This document shows positions 57,856 to 64,000 of a DNA stretch of 64,000 nucleotides, one piece after another. This stretch comes from Amyloporia xantha (taxonomy: Eukaryota; Basidiomycota; Agaricomycetes; Polyporales; Adustoporiaceae). The position numbers were made by a program, and so were the translations under genes. Location of the stretch: the NCBI GenBank assembly GCA_036971615.1, contig JAYKKR010000025.1, forward strand, positions 62,001 through 126,000. The letters are read 5' to 3'. Within the stretch, counting starts at the first letter, position 1. Each line of letters starts with the position of its first letter. The notes below the pieces were generated by a model. That model did no database searches, was not told the DNA's origin, and saw only the letters and a list, made by a program, of their open reading frames with translations.

Positions 57856-60252
57856 ACGCCATGCGAGGTGTTTTTAGATGGTCTGGTTCCTGGAACATTG
57901 TTGAAGGGAATTCAGGCACACCTCTTCCTCGTCCTACTGCTGCAGCTGCTGGAGAAGACCTCCCTACAATCCAGGCTGCTTGGGATGAGAAAAATGACAA
58001 GGCACTTGGTTTGATGACCATCTATATTTCCTCCTCGCTACAATTCCTCATTGGCAATACTACCACTGCTGCTGCAGCGTGGAAAGCAATTAAAGATCAG
58101 TATGCCAAACCTGGTGCTGTTGGTGCATTCATCTACTTTCAACAATTATTCAATACTCGCTTTGACGATGCCCAACCTCTTCGCCCTCAGATAACAGCAC
58201 TTGAGGAAATTCGTAGCCGTACCGTTGATGCTGGGATTGCCATCTCAGATCAATTTGCTGCCCTCATTATTGTCAACGCCTTGCCCAATTCTTATCAGAC
58301 CATTGCTTCTACTCTGCTGGCTACAGTTACAGACCTTTCTACACTTAAACCAGCAGATGTCATCCCCAAAATTATTGAGGAAGAAGCTAGACGTCAGGCC
58401 TCTAAAAATGCTAATGTCTCTCGCGTCTCGTCAACTACACGTCTCCCAAAGAAATGTAATATCTGCGGGAAGACTAATCACTCGACTGAGAACCATTGGC
58501 CTGATGGAAAGCCACCTCAAAAGGGGAATAAGCAGCGCAAAGGCAAGGGCAAGCAAGGCGGTAATCAAGGTGGAAATAATAAGGGAAGTGGACAGAATCA
58601 TGGTCAAAATAATGGTAATACTGGAGCTTCACAAGGACAGGGATCTGGTGCAAAAGTCAATAATCTTCTTATAGAATCTGTACCAGATGTAACGGTAGCA
58701 TCTTCTTCATCCAAATCAATTGATCTTTCCCTGTACCATGTGGGAGATGAGATCGCAAGATGGATGGTTGACTCAGGTTGCACTTCACATGTCACAAATG
58801 TCTTTGAAGATTTTGATCACTATCATGAATTTCCAGTACCTGGTCATGCACACTTAGCCGGCGCAGATAAGACCATAGATATCAAAGGTGTTGGAATAGT
58901 TCTTCTGCAACATCAGAATAGTGACGGAATCATTGTCAACCTGACTCTTAAATCTGTCCTTTATATTCCTGAAGCGTCTCATCGTTTCTTTGCTCCACGT
59001 ACCATTATTGACCAAGGAGGCTGCTATAGTGCCCATGGGGACACTATGAATTTTTGGGCAGGCTCCAAACCGGGTGAGAACCTAATCCTCACTGCGCGAT
59101 CAAGCCATGATGGTTTTTTTTTTTTTTTTTTTTGTCTCCATTTATTGTCCGCGAGGGCAGCACCCTATGTAGACAGTATGTACGGTGATAGCTACGGGTG
59201 TATGTAATATAGTCGGAGCAAAAAACATTAGGCACATGTCGGGTTGCCCCTTCAAAATGCCCGGGAGACGAGTGTGGCGCTGTAAATGAGGATTGAGAAA
59301 TAAAGTGAATAAACATGAATACAAAAGTTAGTATTGTATAGTAACGGCGCATGAGCGGCGGACTCGTAGCGGCCGACCCTGGCCATCGAAGGCAAGAGGC
59401 AGGGTTCTAAACCCACTGCTCGGAGTGCCTGGCAGCTCCTGACCGTTGGTTCTTAGCTAGTGGGAAGCCGGCCAGTGGAGCCATGATGGTTCAGGTTTCT
59501 ATTGGCTTGAAACCAAAGTGTTTCATCCAAACACCTGGCCTCAGACTCTGCAATCTGTGGAAGCTGACTATGACTTGTGGCATCAACGGTTTGGTCATGC
59601 GGGATGTAACACAATTTGTCAATTGCCTAATCATGTTAATGGCGCACCAAATAGTCTTTCTTCAGCACCAAAGCCTGATCCTTGTGCTGGTTGTGTGCTT
59701 GGCAAGTCCCACAGACAACCGTTCCCACTCTCTTCTACTCGCGCTTCTAAACCATTGGAACTTATTCACTCAGATCTCGTCAAGATGCCATCTTTGTCCA
59801 TTGATGGTTTCAAATATTGCGTCACATTTCTCGACGACTTCTCCTCATTTGGTGTCATGTATTACCTTAAGCGGAAATCTGATGCTCTCACCTGCTTTAA
59901 AAGTTATCGAGCATGGGGGGAAACTCAGCTTTCTACCCGACTTAAGCGTTTCCGCTCTGACAGAGGAGGAGAATTTATGGGTGAAGAGTTCACACAATAT
60001 TTACATGAAAATGGTATTGAGCGCGAGGCATCTATGCCACAAAGTCCACAACAGAATGGATGTGCAGAACGTTGGCAGCAAACTATTGTAGAAAAAGCAG
60101 AAGCTATGCGTCATCATGCTGGTTTATCCACAGGCTTCTGGAAACTTGCTGTTGAAACTGCCGTTCATATTTACAATCGTCAGCCATTGCGCAGAGCACA
60201 CTGGCGTACTCCCATTGAATTATGGAATGGTAGTTCCAGATGTGTCGTACTT
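57856..60252 (+). pseudogene. Copia-2 gag (main), protease, integrase
   Basis: Gag UBN2-like region (FRWSGSWNIVEGNS, LMTIYISSSLQFLI, AWKAIKDQYAKPG, LPNSYQTIASTLL), then a knuckle CNICGKTNHSTENH in which the last Cys is His. Protease WMVDSGCTSHVTN and a Gly-rich linker follow. A retroposon at 59,114-59,478 splits SHDG-SGFYWLET. Integrase follows with LWHQRFGHAG, CAGCVLGK, HSDLVKM, FLDDFSSF, FRSDRGGEFM and SPQQNGCAERW. The frame breaks near 60,235 (ELWNG then shift). Confidence 0.85.
59114..59478 (-). mobile_element. Poly(A) retroposon (SINE-like or processed transcript)
   Basis: Inserted in minus orientation with about 20 A (T on the plus strand, 59,114-59,133). AATAAA lies 7 nt upstream of the A tail. 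Flanking direct repeats AGCCATGATGG occur at 59,103-59,113 and 59,479-59,489. No coding sequence. A GGGTTTAGAACCC palindrome sits near its 5' end. Removing it restores the Copia-2 frame. Confidence 0.8.
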
Positions 60253-62406
60253 TAGAGTCTTTGGATGCCTAGCCTACGTACATGTTCAGAAGGAGCGACA
60301 CCAGGATAAGCTCACGGCTCGAGCTAAACCTATGGTGTTCGTTGGCTATGAACCTGGATCGAAGGGATATCAATTCTGGGATAAAGATAGCCGCTCCATT
60401 GTTTTATCGCGTGATGCGGTATTCAATGAGAGATTCTTTCCGAACAAAAGTGAGAATCCTATTCCCGCTGCCCAACAACTGCATGAGCTGCCCGTTCCTC
60501 AGGCTGTAGCTCCAGCACCACAGCTGGCCCTGCCGCTTGGTGATGATGATGCTAATAGGCCTGAACCGGATGCTGACTTGCCTCCACATCCGGGACCACC
60601 ACCAGAACCACCTAGAAACCCATCTCCTCTGCCTCGTCCACCTTCTCCAGATGAGCCTCCAGTTCCACAACCTCCTCCATTTGTACCTAGACGCTCTACT
60701 CGGTCAACCGCTGGTAGACCTCCACCACGGCCTGACAATGCGTATGGTGATCGTCACCCTGCAGCTATACAGCGTGACATTGATCAAGGAGGTGGTTTAC
60801 CTGACGTCATGGAGAATCTCATCTCAGATCTTCCATCAGAGTTTATTCTCAACGCCGATCCTCAGTATGGACCTTTTCCACAATCTTATCAGGAAGCAAT
60901 CTCTTGCCCTGATAGGACTCAGTGGGAGGCTGCTATGCAGGAAGAGATAGACTCTCAAATGGAGAATGGTACATGGGAGTTAGTCGACTTACCTCCTGGA
61001 CGTAAGGCAGTACCTTGTCGTTGGGTTTATACTATCAAACCTGGTGGTAGATATAAAGCTCGGCTTGTAGCCAAAGGCTTTAAACAGGTCAAAGGCATCG
61101 ATTATGATGAAATATTCTCCCCGTCGCTCGTTTTGAATCTATAAGATTCTTACTTGCCCATGCTGCTCTTAATGATTGGGAGGTAGAGGCTATGGATGTA
61201 AAGACAGCATTCTTATATGACGAATTAGACAAGGAGATATATATGGAGCAACCAGAAGGCTTTAAAGTCCCTGGTCAGGAACACAAAGTCTGTCGTCTTT
61301 TGAAGGCTATTTATGGTCTTAAACAGGCTGGCAGACAGTGGAATAAAAAACTCCACAATGCGTTGTTGGAATTAGGGTTCGCACGTACATATTCTGATGC
61401 GGGTATTTATGTGTATCGTCATCATGGGGGGGATTTAATACTTGTCGTATATGTTGACGATCTATTGCCAATTGGGTCTGATCAGCGTCAGATTGCATGG
61501 CTTAAAGGTTGTCTTCAAAAGTGATTTAATGTTCGTGATCTTGGGCCTGTAGAATCTTTCCTAGGCATGCGGATTACTCGAGATGGATCATCCAGAAACA
61601 TTTGGCTTGATCAGTCTAAATACATTGAAGAGACACTCGAGCGATTCCAAATGCTAGATGCAGCACCCACTTGAACTCCCCTTCCATTTGGCGTACACCT
61701 TGTCAAAGCAGATCCTTCATATGAAGTTGATGCCGCCCTTCGTTCAAAGTACCAGCAGCTCATTGGTTCACTTTTGTGGATTGCCTTAGGCACTCGTCCA
61801 GATATAGCCTATGCAGTTAATCGCCTTTCCCAATATTCTGCTAAGCCTACAATGCAACATTATAAAGCTGCACAATATATTCTTCACTATTTGAACGGTT
61901 CACGTTCACTTCGGCTTTGCTACAAAGGCAGCGGATTATCTGGACTCATAGGTTATTCTGACTCTGATTGGGCTGAGAACAAGGATGATAGGCATTCAAC
62001 TAGTGGCTTTGTCTTCTTTATGGCAGATGCTGCTATTTCATGGGTCTCGCGGCGACAAAAGACTGTCGCTCTGTCTTCAACAGAGGCAGAGTACATGGCA
62101 TTGTCTGACTCTTGTCGACAATTAGCCTGGCTTCGGACTCTTCAGTCTGAGATTGGTTTTAAGCCGCAAAATGCCACACCTTTATGCATTGATAATAATG
62201 GTAGCATTTTTCTTGCGGTTAATCCAGCTCATGACAGAAGAACCAAGCACATTGATGTTCAGTACCACTTTTGCAGAGAGTTCATTGAAAATGGTCATGT
62301 CGATCTTTTCTTTGTACCTACTACTGAGCAAAGGGCCGATATCCTCACTAAGAATTTATCTTTCTCTATTCATGAGAAATTTGTACATAGTCTTGGACTA
62401 GAGTAG
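60236..62406 (+). pseudogene. Copia-2 reverse transcriptase / RNase H, disrupted
   Basis: It continues VPDVSYFRVFGCLAYVHVQ, a Pro-rich linker, then RT MQEEIDSQMENGTWELVDLPPGRKAVPCRWVYTIK and YKARLVAKGFKQVKGIDYDEIFSP. A C4-run frameshift at 61,125 follows, then MDVKTAFLYDELDKEIYMEQPEGF and VYVDDLLPIGS. In-frame stops lie at about 61,522 (before FNVRDLG) and 61,672, then RNase H: YSDSDWAENKDDRHSTSGF, ALSSTEAEYMAL, TKHIDVQYHF, ending HSLGLE at 62406. Motifs are intact but the frame is broken four times. Confidence 0.88.
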
Positions 62407-62432
62407 TTAGCGACTATCTAGTTGAGTGGGAG

Positions 62433-62736
62433 TGTTGAACGATCAGTTTCCAACTATAGTAGTCGCACTTCCATACTTGGTAGTCAGTACTTACTCATTT
62501 CTATGATGTTCTATGACATTCCATAGTATGCTCTTGTCTTACTTCATAGGCTCCACTTTCTTACTAAGAAATCTCCACTATGATTTCATTATGACTTCAT
62601 ATCTTACTCAGATATTCTATAGGTTTCTAGATACAACTACTAAGGAGCCTTTCATGCATGTATATAAGCAGGACCTTACAGCCCACTAGAATACAAGACA
62701 GATTAGCCTCCTCTCCTCTATAGTCTGCGCTCAACA
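62433..62736 (+). repeat. Copia-2 3' LTR
   Basis: TGTTGA...TCAACA, 304 bp, preceded by the polypurine tract GAGTGGGAG. It contains a TATATAA near 62,661. No 5' partner was found upstream of 45,355. Confidence 0.8.
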
Positions 62737-62831
62737 CAGTATGCGTATAGAACAAATGACAGCGCACTCACCCTCAGTGCACGCTCAGGAGAGCAAAGAC
62801 TGAGGGGCAAGGTGCGGGCAGGCTCAGATAA

Positions 62832-63842
62832 CATCAGGGAAAATCTCCCTTACTTATTAGTTCTTATTAACACTTGTTGAGATAAAAGAGTAACATAAGT
62901 CACATAAGTGTCATAAGTACTTATTATTTTACCCACTTGCTAATTGCCTCTCAGATAAGCATCATAAGTGCATAATGAGTACTCATGAGTACTTGATAAG
63001 AACTAAGTGAGAGGAAGGAACAACAATGTTGCTTACCAAATGGTGAAAATCATCAATTAAAGAGTATCTTTGTGCCATGAGCAATGACAGGTTGATAACA
63101 GAAGGTTGGAATAAAAATTCAAAAAATTAACACTTTCTGCCACCACACAGGATTGAACCAGTGACCTCTCATGATTGACTGCCTTATAAGGCATGACCTG
63201 TAGCACTTTACCACTACACCACAAGTCCACACCTTTTTCAACTCATTCACATTAATATAAGGCTTCCTAAGTATGAAGACTTGTGTCTTTTTGTTGCTTG
63301 GCTGCTGCTATACTTCTCCATAGACCTTTGATGCAATTATATCTCCACTTCATTTTTGTGGATAAACAGAAGGCTCTCTATCAAATGCAAGTACTTTTTG
63401 CAGTATTTTCTTTCTCAGATTGAGATAAAAAAAGAATAATTTCTTAAGGTGTATCTTTGTGACCTTGTTCAAGGAGTACAATATAAGTCTATGAATAAAA
63501 AGGCTTGTTTATTATGGTGCTCATTCTACATATCTAGTCCATACTAGTTACTAGCACAGCACAGCTGAAGTAAGTGAGCAATTGGAAGATCTCATAACGA
63601 CTTTCTGAGAGTTTGATTAGCATCTTGAGACAAATTAGCACTCAATAAGAATCTGATGAGTAGAATTAGAGAAATATAAGATAGATGAGCATTCAGTAAG
63701 AATCTGATGAGTGGAACTAGAGATGTGTGAGATAGATGAGCAGTCAATAAGAATCAGATGAGTAGAATAAGAGACATATAAGTTGGATAAGAATGGTAAG
63801 TATTCAATGAGCTCTAATAAGTAAGGGAGATTTTTCCTGATG
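62832..63842. mobile_element. Element B: CACTA-like non-autonomous element (1011 bp)
   Basis: Ends CATCAGGGAAAATCTCCC / mirrored GGGAGATTTTTCCTGATG (TIR about 29 bp with one mismatch), with a 2-bp flanking duplication AA. It has the same terminal core CATCAGG(A/G)AAAA as element A but different subterminal repeats (CTTATTA, ACTTATTAG, AATAAG). It contains a tRNA-like segment (63,140-63,229). No coding frame. Confidence 0.75.
63140..63229 (-). repeat. tRNA-like segment (SINE relic or tRNA pseudogene)
   Basis: On the minus strand TGGTGTAGTGG (63,221-63,211) resembles an A box and GGTTCAATCC (63,159-63,150) a B box, at pol III promoter spacing. A CTTATAA anticodon-like loop lies between, but the stems do not pair well. 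It is not a functional tRNA by eye. Confidence 0.5.
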
Positions 63843-64000
63843 AAATAGGACGGTCACCCGTAAGGAGCGAGGTACACCAGGTACAGTAAGGAACGTACAT
63901 GCTACCATAAAGGGCAATGATAGATGAGATACCGACAGCTTGAGCGTCGGGGCGAATCAGTAAGAGTGCCGCGCCGACGCAGTAAGGCGCGGCACGGGAA
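63843..64000. other. Unassigned right edge
   Basis: 158 bp with no recognisable feature except a GC-rich palindromic ending (GTGCCGCGCCGACGC and GGCGCGGCAC). It may belong to another element cut by the window edge. Confidence 0.4.

Larger units (their letters stand above)
45355..62736 (+). mobile_element. Copia-2: decayed Ty1/copia element, host of the nest
   Basis: Its gag starts at 45355 (MDPSKIPTSTIPIFDGTNYIA), breaks at 45,428 and resumes at 57,856 (NAMRGVFRWSGSW), so about 12.4 kb is inserted in it. Downstream come the gag knuckle, protease, integrase, reverse transcriptase and RNase H to the stop at 62406, a polypurine tract GAGTGGGAG and a 3' LTR. I do not see a matching 5' LTR. The coding frame has four visible lesions (frameshifts near 60,235 and 61,125; stops at about 61,522 and 61,672) plus a retroposon at 59,114, so it is dead. 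It provides the outermost layer of a nested insertion series. Confidence 0.88.

Overview
This is a nuclear window from a basidiomycete fungus, most likely an Agaricomycete. Its genes are split by many 45-65 bp GT-AG introns. It carries a GMC/pyranose-2-oxidase-like gene, a DEF1-type Q/P-rich protein and a basidiomycete-style two-finger RanBP2 protein, and it ends in a nest of Ty1/copia elements. All boundaries below were read by eye from splice signals, frame and remembered family motifs; nothing was searched or computed.

Layout. 1-4.7 kb: no supported gene. 4.8-5.8 kb: a weak hypothetical reading frame. 6.6-8.9 kb (minus): the N-terminal half of an Lte1-type RasGEF with no catalytic domain and two frame breaks. 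9.4-11 kb (minus): malate dehydrogenase. 12.3-15.6 kb (plus): a pyranose-2-oxidase-like protein that keeps the FAD-linking His, has lost the catalytic His/Asn pair, and carries a C-terminal beta-trefoil-like domain. 16.2-19.7 kb (plus): membrane-anchored YtcJ-type amidohydrolase. 20-22.5 kb (minus): rhodanese + dual-specificity phosphatase. 22.9-26.1 kb (plus): DEF1. 26.4-28.0 kb (minus): SRAP abasic-site protein. 28.2-30.1 kb (plus): TAF8-like histone-fold protein. 30.4-31.3 kb (plus): CFEM-like secreted protein. 31.6-32.4 kb (minus): eIF5A. 32.7-34.1 kb (plus): two-LIM protein. 34.4-35.7 kb (minus): PIH1. 36.0-37.6 kb (plus): DAHP synthase. 38.1-39.9 kb (minus): RanBP2 zinc-finger protein. 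41.2-44.2 kb (minus): LSB5-like VHS/GAT protein. These are mostly housekeeping genes in tight divergent or convergent pairs with 200-400 bp between them.

45-64 kb is transposon territory built like Russian dolls. A decayed plus-strand copia element (Copia-2, 45.36-62.74 kb) has its gag split by an LTR-like sequence. That is split by a long-inverted-repeat (foldback) element, which contains a young minus-strand copia (Copia-1, 47,970-56,143, identical 355-bp LTRs, TSD TGAGG). Copia-1's integrase is split in turn by a 2.86-kb CACTA-like non-autonomous element. Copia-2 also carries a poly(A) retroposon, and a second element with the same terminal repeat sits at 62,832-63,842.

The most novel items are the pseudo-oxidase/trefoil fusion, several extreme micro-exons (a 4-nt one in DAHP synthase; 8-nt ones in the LIM and MDH genes), and the two elements with shared CATCAGG termini but unrelated subterminal repeats.
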